Shown: positions 11,096 to 23,944 of the stretch, one piece after another
How positions within the stretch are numbered: the first letter of the stretch is position 1
Layout of the letters: each line of letters begins with the position of its first letter
Assembly: GCA_907165275.2 (NCBI GenBank)
Contig: OU015671.1
Location: forward strand, 10,199,001-10,263,000
Source of the DNA: Zygaena filipendulae
Lineage: Eukaryota > Arthropoda > Insecta > Lepidoptera > Zygaenidae
Length of the DNA: 64,000 nucleotides
Direction: 5' to 3'
The notes under the pieces: model-generated
Database searches by the model: none
Told to the model about the DNA's origin: nothing
Seen by the model: only the letters and a program-made list of their open reading frames with translations
Translations under genes and position numbers: made by a program

Positions 11096-14000
11096 CATTT
11101 ATAGACGTCCTGGTCTCATGGTTTTTTTTTTTATATACATAGTGATAAATGCACCAGTGTTATTTTTGTGAATAGGTGAAGGAAGTTTATACAAAACAAG
11201 ATTGGTCGGAATGCTCTTAAGCCGTATTGAATAAAACATAAAAATAATGTTTCCCTTTCAATGAAACGGGGGATTACCCGTAGTGCGGTGTGGACGTGCC
11301 CCAACTCGGCCATCGTTCCACTTAAGTAGGGCCCGTCGCTAGATTAATACGCGCTCGGTGCTTGATGGATCTCTCGCTATTGTATCCGCGGATATAGGCC
11401 GTGTGCTGGTTAGTGACGGAATTATTTACACGTCAGCCTATTTTAGACTTCGACCGGAAACTGTAAAAATAATTTTGCGAAAAAAATTTGTAATATAATG
11501 TAAATAGGTACGCATATTCTTTGGGTATCATGCATAGCTTTCGATAAGTGAACAAAAATTTAGAACCGGTTCAGTACAACAGTAACAAACAAACTCACAT
11601 TCTCATTTACATACTTATAATATTAGGTTAGTCTAGAAGAATACTTTACTATAAGTAAATGATGTACCTACATAATTTTTGCGTATTCACACCTATGAAA
11701 TTTGAATTTATTTAAATTTATAGGTTTTGAATTTTGAATGACTTCAGTAAGTAATACGGACTTTGTAAATCTTTTTAGTAAAAATGTGATTAAAATCGTA
11801 CGTACTTTCATACCAGAATTTCTGAGGCGATCCCAACATTCACGCCGCTCACCTTTAAAACGCGGGCAACGGATGCCTTGGTAATAAATATCCTGTATGT
11901 TAATCGTTTAGCCAAAGTTCAGTTCAGTGTTTTGTCTAAAACAGAAGAAGAAAAGCTCTCTTGCTGCTAGACCTTTGAAAATAAATTGTAATTATTTTTG
12001 TCCTGGCAAAGAGTTCAACGAGTTACACAAACAATAGCAATCGAAGTACAAAGAATATAACACGAAATTACATCAATAACATAAACCAATGATCGTTTCC
12101 AATATAATAGAATACCAAAAATCAACAATAAACTGATTGGAAATTGGATTTTTATTAATCAATTCACAATAAAACCGCGCTGCTCCCGGGAACTAAGGGT
12201 GCGTCAGAACACACGCATTTACATACTAATTGCGTTTACAACACGCTTCTGTGAAGATCGAACAATTAAAAATAGAATATTTTCATATTGCTTAAACGTT
12301 TTTTTCTGAAAGTACAGTCTGCATTTAAGGGTTAACAGATATTGTGTGCCTGTAGGCAAACGTTCGTTCTATGTTCTATAGATTTAGGACCTTCTTTTTA
12401 CTGAATTTTGTGCCTGTCTTGAAAGTTCCAAATCGAATATTTGTCAAGTGGCTTCCAATTCTGTCAATTTGCGGCTTCTGTCGGAGTGGCAGAGACAAGA
12501 AGTCTTGTTAGATGATGCGTGATATTTTCCCAACAACTATTTAATCTCGGGGCAGATTTAAGACAAATTGTCCTTTTAACAATGTCATCTGTATCAGTCG
12601 AAAGGACAAAATTAACTATTTTTTGCTTAAGTTTGAACCGAATCCACTCGTGTTTTGCCACTCAGAACGACAGCAAATACCGGTTTTATCTAAATAGGTC
12701 TTAACATAGAAAAGTAGTGCTTTTTTTCTCGATGCCCGACTTTCTCTATGGCACTGAGATTTACGAGCGTCACTCACCCAAGCCTCCCCGCCTGCGTCAC
12801 ACGTTTGGTAATTAAGGTCTCCCGCGGTGCGGGGGGATTTTAAATACACACACAAATCATGAGCACGCCCCCCTCTCTCCCCTCACCTTAACTTTACCCA
12901 GTTATTTACCTCGCGTTATTTATTGCACGTCTTTCTTCTTAGGGAATAACTAATCGAAATACCTACTCTGTAATGTATTTAGTTTTGGTTATATTGTGAA
13001 TAAAATAAATTATTATTATTATTATTCTTCTTAGGGACGATGAATAGATTAAATCAGTGGCTTTAATAAGGTGATAGTTTTAATTTATGTTGCCCAGCGC
13101 CACTCGTGATAAAAGAGAAACTATCATGATGATCTATTAAAAAAGAAATTTGATGCACAGAAATTTATAAAAGCGTAAATACTATTTTTTTTTTTATAAA
13201 ACTTTTGCCGAATATTTTTAAATTTTTCAACTAAAAGTAGATGCAAAAATCACTTAAGATAGAGATTCAGTTTATAATATATTATCAAAATAATTTAAAG
13301 GCCAGTATTATGTTAATTCATATGACCAATTCATTATTGTATTTTAAAACATTTGATCTCAGCTTTTTCGTTTTAAAACCAGGGAGGTTTTAATTTTTTT
13401 TTTTATTTTTTAATTCAAATTTCCAATTCCGTCAGTCGGTGAGGAATTATATTGTGTTATATGCAAAGATTAAAGAAATCAGGCTCTACACATAAAAGTA
13501 CTCACTGAGTCGCAGTCCCGTGTGACGTTAGAATAGAATGTATTTTTTTTTTTTTATGGCAATTGTCATTAATGACATTCTAGAGCAGCTATAACCTAGA
13601 GTTGCCTTTTGGAGCTCTGGTACACTACATTGTGGATAGGCAGAGATACTAACTTTAGTGATTATTTTTTTTGGGTAAAGTTTACCCTTTCGGGGATGGC
13701 CAAGGAAACTTAGTCCATACAGCAAATTCAGATGTTTTTTTTTTCTTCTTCGGAAGTCATTTACATCGGAATGCATTGGTGAGATGCATTTCGATAGTTT
13801 ACCGGAACTTGTGGCAGCAACTCTTCACAGTTGAACCTTATTAGGACGCTCTGTGGGAAGTTGTATAGTAAAACGATCCTCCCGACGAACGCCCCATTCC
13901 ATCTTATTTCCCTGTTTCCGCACACTGTTGATCACAAATGGATCACTATTGTGCAAAATCCACCATATTCACACAATATTAATTACGATACACTAATTTG

Positions 14001-14678
14001 TAAAGCAAAGAAATAAAACTAGCGTCCATTTCTATTAAAATCCCGCCAAAAGTCTTTAATGCTTAAATTTTATATTTTTTATACTCTTTTTTTTTATTTT
14101 TAAATTTGCCAGTAGTATTATAATTATAATATTAAAATACTAATAAAAATTGTCAGTTACTATGCGACTGACAAATAAATGTGGTTTTCTTCCAGCAAAT
14201 AAATAAAACGGGAAATGTGTTAGTTAGGGTCTAGAACAAATTCTCATGTTCTTACTGCAGTTCCCTACATATATGTGACCTATAAGCCTTTTCCAACTAT
14301 AAAGCCTATTATAACAACGCAAAAAAGGTCTTCGACCCATGGGAGCTACAAATAGGGTTTTCAAACTTTTATCACTGCCAGCCATTGGCTAGATATTTAT
14401 AGGGTTGCCATCGGACGCAACGCGAGTTTCTTAAAACCCGGGCGAACGTAAAATGTTGTATCGAGACGTTAACGCGCCCGTAAATAAGTGATACGTGATA
14501 AGATAAATAACGGCGCGGAATAGACTCTGGTGCGATAAAAAAATGACAAATAATAACATAAGGGTTGCCAAATGTGTCAAAGGTTGATATAAAAAAAGTT
14601 TTATTAAAATTCAATTACTGCTGGTAAAGTAGTGTAATAGAAGTTTCAAAGTTTGAATACTTATCATATATTAGCTGC
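11096..14678. other. Intergenic stretch without gene
   Basis: AT-rich, with poly(T)-started segments at 13540 and 14087 that may be reversed retroposon tails. No host reading frame longer than about 80 codons. Confidence 0.55.
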
Positions 14679-14840
14679 ATGGACCACCTGCGGTTTCACT
14701 AACGTCAATTCTGAAATTCCCGCAGAAACACGTTGTTGGAAGTAAAAAGTATTCAACGTTGATCAAGGAAACTGTAGCTTTCTACCATTGAAATAATATT
14801 TTTTTACAATTGATTCAGTATTTCCAGATATTATCTCTTC
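14679..14840 (-). mobile_element. Helitron-like element, old and diverged
   Basis: CTGCGGTTTCACTAACGTCA, GAAATTCCCGCAG and GGAAACTGTAGCTTTCTACC blocks place it with the 36647 subtype. Confidence 0.5.
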
Positions 14841-14929
14841 TATCCAACTTACAAACTTACAAAATACGTATATTAGTGTAGATGTGGATAAGTGCCAAGC
14901 AAAACTGTAGTGATTGATAAAAACGTTAC

Positions 14930-15160
14930 CACTTACAAAACTGCCTGTTGCCAGTGTTCTGAATTCACTTTACTAACGGTGCCAAAATGACAAAAAAAAT
15001 CTTTCCGTGATTGAAATTGATAGAACAACCGCCAACCCTGGGTCGCGACGACACGCACGCGTCGCGTCGTCGCGCGGACGTGTCGGGCGCTCGTAAACAC
15101 GCTCCCGCCGCCTCGTATACGATTTGACACCTAAATACCGGCACGACACTTGCCGCATGT
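14930..15160. other. CpG-rich patch
   Basis: A short GC-rich island with an imperfect hairpin (GTCGCGACGAC ... CGTCGTCG) near 15043-15080. No gene begins here. Confidence 0.35.
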
Positions 15161-15716
15161 TATGGGTGTCGCGTTTTACTGCATGTACTTACATTGTGTA
15201 ATGCTTTTGATAAACGTCGGTACTAAAGGTTGCAAAATATATTTAGGATAACATACCTAAATTTACCTAGATATATATAATACGAGTTATATTATTTACT
15301 AGTTACTAGAGAATCGTTCGGGAATTTCGATGTCCCAAAAATATCCATTTAATATGTATTGACTCGGAAAATAACTCAATTATATGTAGGTACATGCCAA
15401 ATTTTAAATTGGAATTGGTCAAGTATTATTCGCGGTAATTTAAAAAATCTGCAATTTTTCTTTTTATTATTTTTTGTTGTTGTACGTGTTAGCAGCCAGA
15501 ATTATGTTTTAAAGTATACCTATTCAAAAATTGAAAATTCACAAAATTCAAAATTATTTATAACTTTCACAATATGAACTTATAACTAGGTAAATAACTG
15601 GAGCCTCCTTTTAGACCTTTACCTGTTACTCAGAAAGAAAAGAACAGACCAGGATCTATACATAGTACGTAAACTATGTAAACGCATATTATGTTCTATT
15701 GTATTAATAGAGATAG

Positions 15717-16538
15717 TTAGTTTGTATAGATAGAGACGCTATAAGGGACCTTAATTATCAGCTGAACCTAGTCTGGGAATGGTCAAATCGATTTGGTGTC
15801 ACAGTAAACCCTAACAAGTGTCAGGCCATAATGGTGGGTAGCTCCAGACAGTTGGCAAAGGTCGATCACCTAAATATATCCAACCTAAAGTATCGCGACT
15901 CAGTTATTCCGTTTGAACCCCATGTTAAAGATCTTGGATTGTATATTGACACCACCCTCAGCTGGGTTAAGCAGGTGAGTGAGATTTCAGCTAGAGTAAC
16001 CGGAATACTACGGTCGCTTTACCGGTACAAAAACTTTTTTCCCACGTGTACTAAGAAGCTACTGGTACAGTCCTTAGTGATTCCTATAATTGATTACGCT
16101 GATGTATGTTATTGCGACCTAAATGAAGATCTTTTGAATAAGCTGGATCGTCTTCTGAATAATTGCATTCGATACATCTTCGGGCTACGTAAGTACGATC
16201 ATGTGTCTTTCTATCGTTCTCAGCTAAAGTGGCTTTCCATCCGTAATCGCCGACAGTTAAGAATTGCCTGTACGCTCTTTTCCGTTCTAAACGACCCAGT
16301 ATCTCCTTCTTATTTAAAGAGCCGTTTTCAATTCCTTTCTTCTTCACATGATAGACCTCTTCGCTCTACCCACAATCTTCTCTTAAAAATTCCTTCTCAT
16401 CGGACGGGTTTTGTCTCTGATTCTTTCACTTTGCAGGCCATCCAGCTCTGGAACTCACTGCCCACTGACATTCGACAATCCTCGAACAAAAATATTTTCA
16501 AAAATAAGATATATAAATATCTCCTTAACCGACAGTAA
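15717..16538 (+). pseudogene. Truncated reverse transcriptase C-terminal part, CR1/L2-like LINE
   Basis: Open frame from just after a TAG at 15714-15716 to TAA at 16536-16538. It is readable well upstream of its first ATG (15831), so the ATG is not a true start. Visible landmarks are a Gly-x-x-x-Asn-Pro-Asn-Lys-Cys stretch (RT motif D), then LGLYIDTTLSW (motif E), the LKWLSI segment and a C-terminal AIQLWNSLP motif typical of CR1/L2/Rex-group non-LTR elements. The endonuclease and the catalytic YxDD box are missing: a 5'-truncated, dead copy. The remaining 270-odd codons are intact, so the insertion is fairly young. Confidence 0.85.
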
Positions 16539-16865
16539 ATTATAATTATGAATAGGTGCTTAGTTATAAATTATCTCTATAGGTAGTATGCTATGTGTAA
16601 TATTTGTGCATTTATGTGTCTTAATTTTATTTTTGTTTTTATTGAATTACCTACGTATTATATGTAAGTATTTTGTATGGTTTGTTTATGTTTTAGTTTG
16701 TTTGTTGTGTGTCTATTATCTATTTATCAAGAACTCACAAGCACCACCAAACACACTTTCTGCAGATCTTGAAGGTTGACTGGCAGAGAATGCCACAATG
16801 GCATTAAGTCCGCCTTTTGTACCATATTGTGCAAAAAGTTTAAATAAATAAATAAATAAATAAAT
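15717..16865 (+). mobile_element. 5'-truncated CR1/L2-like non-LTR retrotransposon
   Basis: Contains the RT fragment, a 300-bp AT-rich 3' UTR and a conserved 3' end reading GGCAGAGAATGCC ... TTAAGTCCGCC, finishing in a TAAA microsatellite (about 16840-16865). 5' truncation plus a short repeat tail is the signature of target-primed reverse transcription. Two more 3'-end copies occur at 38668 and 62812. Confidence 0.85.
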
Positions 16866-17162
16866 AGTGATGGGTAAAACCCATAGGCTCAATAACGAAC
16901 AAATGTTCCCTTATAGGCGCCATATCTACCTACAGAGTACAGCCTACAGCCGTGATCCCGCGCGCGGCCCGGCTGTCACGCGTTGCCACCGCCGGCATCA
17001 CCTGACAGCTCAAAATAACACTAAATACTGGCATATTCACCCGCCAATGTGTGCGCGGGGCTTAACAATAATCTATAGAGACGTGGAAGGCTTAACGGAG
17101 TTTTGTGCGTTCTGAGCTGCGACGTGTTTAATTGAGTTCAATGGTTTGATGATAATCAAGTG

Positions 17163-17235
17163 ATTACAGCCCCGTCGGTATAGCAACAAGGTAACGGACG
17201 CCAGGTGTCGCGGGTTCGAGCCCCGTATCAGAGTA
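17163..17235 (+). repeat. tRNA-like (B-box) segment, possible SINE head
   Basis: GGGTTCGAGCCCCG is a good B box with flanking arm, but the A box is poor and no cloverleaf with acceptor stem can be drawn. More likely a SINE relic than a tRNA gene. Confidence 0.3.
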
Positions 17236-17337
17236 CCCATAGTGTAAGTTCTCCTTAGTTTTGTACCAGGTGATAATGTCCAATAATTATTGTAATAGGT
17301 AGGTAAAGTTTGAGCAGTAGGTGACGTAACCTCATAC

Positions 17338-17653
17338 AATGGGCTAGTTGTATAAATATTTTTAGTCCGGTTTGTAGTTTAAAAAAAATATTGGACACGT
17401 ATTTTTTCTTTTTCTACGTAATCAAAAAATAACGGCGATACATTGAGTTGAAATTTTGCGTGACGTCACTATCCAGTGCAGTTTGTATCGAGGCTTGTAG
17501 CGGTTAATGATGTCACGAGCCCCCACCTTTTATGCGCTATGTATGTATATTTTCATCAATTTGAAAAACCAAAAAATACGTATCCAATATTTTTTTATCA
17601 ATCTAAAAACCGGACTAATTAGTATTTTGATTTTCTAAAGTTGTCAATGTCCC
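17338..17653 (+). mobile_element. CRE-foldback MITE, diverged
   Basis: Same family as 48173, with the inner arm changed to TAGTCCGG at both ends. One TGACGTCA is intact; the second is mutated to TGATGTCA. Confidence 0.7.
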
Positions 17654-18029
17654 TTCGGAGCCTACCTGTCCAGTAAATAAAAAACATCTATGTATTTATT
17701 TACGCTCGTGATGAGTAAACTTCTATGACATGTATGAATATTTAAATGTACATATATGTTGACTTCGCACGTCACTACCGTTGAGTTTATGCGCGTCACT
17801 TCCGTTGTGCTAAAATTTTACTCTCGACGGGCTACGTGAAGTTGGATGTATTTCAATAAAAACAAAATTATGTATGTTTTATGAGGTTTTATTAAAGTGA
17901 ATAAAAGTTTCCGATGGCTTGGAGACTTCAATGAATATCATGGTATTAAATAGTATGATGAGTTTTAAATAATAAAGAATTATAAAACTTTTGTTTATTA
18001 TATTTAATTAATAAATAATCACTAGGTAC

Positions 18030-18209
18030 ATAGAATAAAACAAAGTCGCTTCCCGCTTTCTGTCTGTCCCTATGTACCTATATGCTTAGATCTTTAAAAC
18101 TACGCAATAAATAGAATGATCCATGAGGAAGGTTTATATCTATATTTTATCCTGGTATTCCCGCGGAAACTCCAAAATTACCGCGAGTGAAACGGCGGGA
18201 GACAGCTAT
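18030..18209 (+). mobile_element. Helitron-like element, AAAGTCGCTTCCCGC subtype
   Basis: Different 5' half (AAACAAAGTCGCTTCCCGC) joined to the usual 3' end, here ending CTAT. The same subtype is at 36330. Confidence 0.65.
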
Positions 18210-19153
18210 TTCATATATAATTTTCGCTTCTTAATGCTGTACTTACTACAACATCTACTGTTTTTACTGTTATAAATATTTCTAGACTCCACCTGGTAGC
18301 CTAGAAGAGATCGCTTTATAAGTTCTCCCTTTGGAGTCAATTAAAACTCTCAGTTTATATTATTTTTTAGTTAGGTATTTCTACTGATTGTGGTGCTCAA
18401 TAAAGTGTTTTCCATTCATTCATTCGTTCATGATAGTAATCTAATTGTAAAAAATCTCTGAAATCCGATGTGTTATTGTGAAAAATTTCATTTTCATTCG
18501 ACATTCGAGGATTGATGATTTCTATTCATTTTGATATAGGTATACGTACCTATTTTTACATTAATGAATGAATGGGAAGTTGTTTGTTTTCGTAGTGTAC
18601 GTGAAGTGAACTATGCCCGAGTGCGCCGCGAGTTGGTACGTCCACGTGTACCTCATTCCGAATTCTATTTTTGTTCGAATACTTTCCGGTTCAGCGCGCC
18701 TTGCGTGCAGAAAAGAGACTATACTATTTAGACTGATTACCACTATTTTCACACAATTACCACAAACCTTTTACTGGGTGTGCTCGTGAGTCGTGCTCTT
18801 CTATACTTTTGAAAGAGAGGGATGAGACCTCTCTGAAATTAACACGATTTAGACTGCAGGGCACAGCTAGTCTGTAATAATAACCTAGGCCACTGTAGAG
18901 GCCGACTGTACTCCCCCCACGGCGCACATTAAAATGTCAAATTTTCTAAAACTCATTCCGCCGTCGGACGGACGGACAGACGACGAGAAATTATTTTTCC
19001 CTGCCGTCAGTTAAATATTTGTGTCCTCTTTTCTTGCTATTTCCAGAACTGATTTTTTTTCCCTTTATTGACATTTCACAGCCATATTTTGGAGTATTAG
19101 TGAAAGAATATAGATAAATGGAAAAAAATTATACCTAGCGTCTTTATTATGTA

Positions 19154-19360
19154 CTAGCTAGGTTTCACCCGTGGTAATTTCGGAGTTCCCGCGGGAATTC
19201 CAGGATAAAAAGTACCCTATGTCCTTCTCTGTACCCCTAACAAATTGCATGCCAAATTTCATCCAAATCCGTTCAGCCGTTTTTGCATGATTGAGTAACA
19301 AACATCCAAACATCTAAACATCCAAACATCCACAGTTTCACATTCATAATAATAGTAGGA
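19154..19360 (-). mobile_element. Helitron-like element
   Basis: CTAG at 19154 and GTAGGA at the far end. It carries four ATCCAAAC repeats. With the pieces to 19619 it forms one arm of an inverted composite repeat. Confidence 0.75.
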
Positions 19361-19368
19361 TATAATAC

Positions 19369-19443
19369 TAGCTATTCCCTGCGGTTTCACCCGCGTTATT
19401 TGATTGGAGAGTTCCCGCGGAAACTCCTTGAAAACTAAATCTT
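19369..19443 (-). mobile_element. Helitron-like 3' end fused to another repeat
   Basis: CTAGCTATTCCCTGCGG start and a shortened body that runs into the half-foldback unit at 19460. Confidence 0.62.
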
Positions 19444-19459
19444 AGCTAACATGTAACGG

Positions 19460-19619
19460 CCGCACTCAGACGTTTTAATGATTACTTAATTTTAGGTAAA
19501 GATTTTAAAAACAAAACTGCCGCACTCAGGGACGTTCATTAAATTACTAATTAAGTTAAATATCAATTAACATCCAAGCATGATTATTATTATTACTATT
19601 TCACTCCCGCTTTGAAATT
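19460..19619 (-). repeat. Half-foldback unit joined to a Helitron 3' end
   Basis: Starts CCGCACTCAG and runs to CACTCCCGCTTTGAA. It is fused to the Helitron-like end at 19369. The same fusion exists in opposite orientation at 22942-23188. Confidence 0.65.
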
Positions 19620-20589
19620 TTAGAAAACCGATTCATAATAGTAACTTGCTCTGTAACAAAAACTTGTATCCCTTTGTTTTTGCATCGATAACAGAATAAT
19701 CTGCAAGCTCAAGCCTTTCAGGCTTAAGTCCCAAATGCCAAATATATTTTAAATAGAGAAAGCCGCGTATAACCAAGGGATCGAGTTGTGTTCGAAGACA
19801 TTCGTGTATCGAGAGACATTCAATGCAAATGTATTATTGTTTTAAAATAGAATTTCTATTGGGTTTAATTTTACAATGTAATGGCTTTAGATACTGAATT
19901 AAATAAGATAAAGCTCAATCAAATGTACTTAAAATATTAATTTAAGTTACTCTAAAGTCTACCTATTCGGTAGAGTATCGACGATGTAATATTTAAGCAT
20001 TATTATATATAAATCTATTTTCATATGTAGGAAAAAAAAACTTTACTAATGAATAAATGCTACTCCATTTTCCTTTCGTTCGATTCGTTATCTATCGGGG
20101 TTCAGATCCAACAAACAGTCAACCAAATAGGGAAATAAAAAATACCTATATTTCTTTTCGTGAAAATTCATGTCGACAATGATTATTTGTTTTGTAAAAT
20201 GAAAATCCCTCGTATATGAGGTATTGGAGCACATTTGTTCTTTGTCGTTTTCTCATGATATTTACGATACGATTACGACGATTTCAAGGCAATTAGCTTA
20301 ATTTCCAAAAAGAATTGCCATGTTTTTTATCGTTTAAGCTTGGTTTCAAATTTAAACGAGAATTATTTTTGGATATTTAACCATACTCCAGCTTGGATGC
20401 ATTTTGAGACAAAGAAAATTGCATTTTTTTTCGGTTATATCAAACTATAGCTGTCACGCGCGGTTTCATTCGCGATAATTTCGGAGTTCCCGCGGAATTG
20501 TTAAATACAAACTTTGCAACCCCTTTTCACCTCCCAAGCGGGAGAATTTCTGAAAATCCTTATTTTCTTATCGGATGCCTACGTCCTAC

Positions 20590-20916
20590 AATGGGCATGT
20601 TGACTAATTTTAATTTTTTAGTCCGTCTTGTAGATTATTGAAAAATATTAGACACGTATTTTTTCTTTTTTTACGTAATCAAAAAATAACGGCGATATAT
20701 TGAGTTGAAATTTTGCGTGACGTCACTATTCTGACAGTTTGTATGGCGGTTTTAGCGGTTAGTGACGTCACAACCCCCTCACCCTAAACTTTATTGCGCT
20801 TTATCTCTGTATATTTTAATTTATTTAAAAAAGCAAAAAATACGTGTCTATTGTTTTTTTATTTTCTGACGGACTAATTAGAATTTTGATTTTCAAAAGT
20901 AGTCCACATCCCTATT
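20590..20916 (+). mobile_element. CRE-foldback MITE
   Basis: Full-length, with both TGACGTCA sites intact (20718 and 20763). It splits another repeat (about 20515-20589 and 20917-21040), so it is the younger insertion. Confidence 0.82.
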
Positions 20917-21094
20917 AAGAACACACTCTCCAAGTTTCAGGTCTGTGCAATCAGCGGTTTAGGATGTGCGTTGATCCGTCAGTCAGTCATTCAGGACAAA
21001 CCATTTTATATGTAGGTATAGATATAGCCTTTCAACCACAGAGCAAATAAATTATCTAGAGAGGATATTATGTATGTCGGTGGGGCAGGCACGC

Positions 21095-21365
21095 TACCGT
21101 TGCAAAAGAAGTTAGAGCAAATGCTCTAACTTGCCCAGAACTTATTTTGCTGCCATCCCGAGTATATTTACCACAATATTTCCAAAACTGTTAATTTTGA
21201 AAACAGTGACTAAGTTAAAACATAACCATGAAGTGTTTGATACATTTCTTTACGTTAATGAATGTTTTAGTGCGTGATGAATAGTTGTGTGGGCGGGAAT
21301 CACCCGGCGACACTGATTTTCATCTGTTTTCATACTAAATTAAGTTGATGTCCCTTCTATTTTTT
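21095..21365 (+). repeat. Dispersed repeat, uninterrupted copy
   Basis: Shares GAAGTTAGAGCAAATGCTCT, then GTATATTTACCACAATATT and TAGTGCGTGATGAATAGTT, with 9804-9848 plus 10281-10505. Class unknown. The inner AGTTAGAGCAAATGCTCTAACT is itself a near-perfect palindrome. Confidence 0.6.
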
Positions 21366-22288
21366 ATTTTCTGTTTTACTTTTTTTTTTTTAAGTATTCC
21401 AAATTTAAATTTTGATCTGTGTTTCGAACCCATTTCAATCAGCCATGTTTCGAGGCGATGTTACTGTGGATATCGTAAGAATGTGGGAAAGCGATTAAAA
21501 ATTTCATTTACAACAAAGTGAATTAGCAAGCGACGTATTTTACCGAGTTTCACCACAAACCAATGGGTAAAAATCCTTTTTACTTTTCAAGAGTTTGTTT
21601 CATAAAATGAAATTCACCCAAATTAACCGTATTTCCCGTTCACTTTGTAGGTTTTTCGTAATTAAAATTTTATCACTCGCTTTTACATATGCGCGAGTTT
21701 TCGAAATATCCAAAGAACTCATTGTGGTGCCAGCGAGGGGGAGAATTTACCTTTTTCAGTACTTTTTTGTTTTTCATTGTAACGATATTTCAAAGTCAAT
21801 TGAATACGCGCACGCGTCCATGGTCCAATACAACTTAATTGACTTAATTGCAGCATGTTCTATTCTTTATCATGTCTATGACCTATTCTTTAACAAAATA
21901 AAATAAAAAATAAAAACAATGGGAACGCTTTTACAAGTTGCCAGTTATGCGTCTCTGTCCTGAAGAATGTTCTGCTTTTTCTAAGGTACTAGTAAATATA
22001 GCATTTTAACTTGAGATGAATTCATTCGTAAATTCAGATACACCTCAGGGCCCTTTTCACTATGACCAACAACATGTCTTGCAAAAAACGCATTCCCAAA
22101 CGTTCTAGATGCCAAAATATTAGAAATTATTATTCTGTAGCAACGTTGTTAATGTATTTTTTGAAGTAAAACTTTTTTAATTACGAGGGGAAAGACCGTG
22201 TTATGATCATAGCGAATAAGGGCCCAGATTGTCTTCAATCAATCCATGTTTTTAACTATAGATTGACTTATTATGAAATTTAATTATC

Positions 22289-22620
22289 AATGGGCATGTT
22301 GACTAATTTTTAATTTTTAGTCCGTCTTGTAGATTATTAAAAAATATTGGACACGTATTTTTTCTTTTTTTACGTAATCAAAAAATAACGGCGATACATT
22401 GAGTTGAAATTTCGCGTGACGTCACTATTCCGACAGTTTGTATGGCGGTTTTAGCGGTTAGTGACGTCACGACCCCCTCACCCTAAACTTTAATGCGCTT
22501 TATCTCTGTATATTTCCATTTATTTGAAAAAGCAAAAAATACGTGTCTATTGTTTTTATTATTTTCTAACGGACGGACTAAATAAAATTTTGATTTTCAA
22601 AAGTAGTCAACATCCCCATT
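22289..22620 (+). mobile_element. CRE-foldback MITE
   Basis: Full-length copy with inverted ends AATGGGCATGTTGAC and GTCAACATCCCCATT and both TGACGTCA sites intact. It is close to the copies at 41647 and 48173. Confidence 0.85.
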
Positions 22621-22941
22621 GATAAAAAAAATCCTTAGCAATATTTACGATTGTAAATGAAACATAAAAATAATTGTGGTCCCATTGAAAACAACAGAAA
22701 AACGGTGATTTATTTCATTGGAGCCGTTAATCTGATTATATAAACATTTATGAATACCTCGGGGAGATTTCACAGCTTCAATGCTGTATAATTTAATTTT
22801 ATGCCGAATGTAGGTAGGTATGTATCCATGCCGGATGGGTCATGGGATGGCAAATTGAAAAATATCAGCCGGCCGAAGCGGTGAATACAATTTGAACGCA
22901 TCGCCGGCCGCGTTTGTTTCTATTAGTCCAAATGTGAACGT

Positions 22942-23104
22942 TCAAAGCGGGAGTGAAATAGTAATAATAATAATCATGCTTGGATGTTACTTGATATTTA
23001 ACTTAATTATTAATTTAATGAACATCTCTGAGTGCGGCAGTTTTGTTTTTAAAGTCTTTACCTAAAATTAAGTAATCATTAAAACGTCTGAGTGCAGCCG
23101 TTCC
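22942..23104 (+). repeat. Half-foldback unit joined to a Helitron 3' end
   Basis: Reverse complement of 19460-19619 with few differences. It is followed by the same Helitron-like end (to CTAG at 23185-23188) and then a full Helitron-like copy. Confidence 0.65.
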
Positions 23105-23188
23105 ACGTTAGCTAAGATTTAATTTCAAGGAGTTTCCGCGGGAACTCTCCAATTAAATAACGCGGGTGAAATCGCAGGAAATAGCTAG
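23105..23188 (+). mobile_element. Helitron-like 3' end fused to another repeat
   Basis: Opposite-orientation twin of 19369-19459, ending ATAGCTAG. Preceded by the half-foldback unit. Confidence 0.62.
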
Positions 23189-23195
23189 TATTATA

Positions 23196-23410
23196 TCCTA
23201 CTAATATCAAACATGTGAAAGTGTGGATGTTTGGATGTATAGATGTTTGGATGTTTGTTACTCAATCACGCAAACACGGCGGAACGGATTTGGATGAAAT
23301 TTACCATGCACGTTGTCAGGGGTACAGAGAAGGATATAGGGTACTTTTTATCCCGGAATTCCCGCGGGAACTCCGAAATTACTGCGGGTGAAACCGCGGG
23401 GCACAGCTAG
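23196..23410 (+). mobile_element. Helitron-like element, complete ends
   Basis: Starts TCCTACTAATATCAAAC after A and ends GCGGGTGAAACCGCGGGG, CACAG, CTAG before T. One of the cleanest copies. Confidence 0.8.
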
Positions 23411-23587
23411 TATTCTATAATTGTTAACGCATAAAAAAATAAGGAACGGGATCGTAACGATTCCGCTACTTAGTTTTCTATGCGGCAACGATTATTATAC
23501 ATTGTCCACTTGGCTAAGGGGACTGGTTTCAATGGCAGCCGAAGCGGTCTGGTGGTAGCTCGAATCTACAGGTATTATAATCTAATA

Positions 23588-23938
23588 TACAACGTGTTAA
23601 TGAATTAACTGAAAACCTGATACACCCCATTAAAAAAATACACAATCATATGATTAAAATATTTTTTATGTCGAAAACATTTATACTTTAAAAGTTATTC
23701 AATATTAGTTTGGAGGTGACCTATCTACGAAATTCCAAGCGCTACGCCCGCACCCACCGGTTCGAATTTTTTTTGCTGCGGGCGGCGTATGCGCCAAATA
23801 TTGCATTATAAATAATTTAGACATGGGCTGGTAAAAATGAAAAAATATAACCTATATTAAAACATAGTGCGATCGATTCGCTAGTTGATTCTGTGCAAAC
23901 TACTTTCTAGTTTTCAGTTAATTCATTAACACGTTGTA
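23588..23938 (+). mobile_element. MITE with TACAACGTGTTAATGAATT ends
   Basis: Full-length copy flanked on both sides by TA, which would fit a mariner-like TA duplication. It is followed within 10 bp by a Helitron-like element. Confidence 0.82.
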
Positions 23939-23944
23939 TATAAA

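Noticed and set aside
14400..14590. Repeat of AGGGTTGCCA at two points
   Set aside because: The two words are direct and short, with no supporting inverted or longer repeat.
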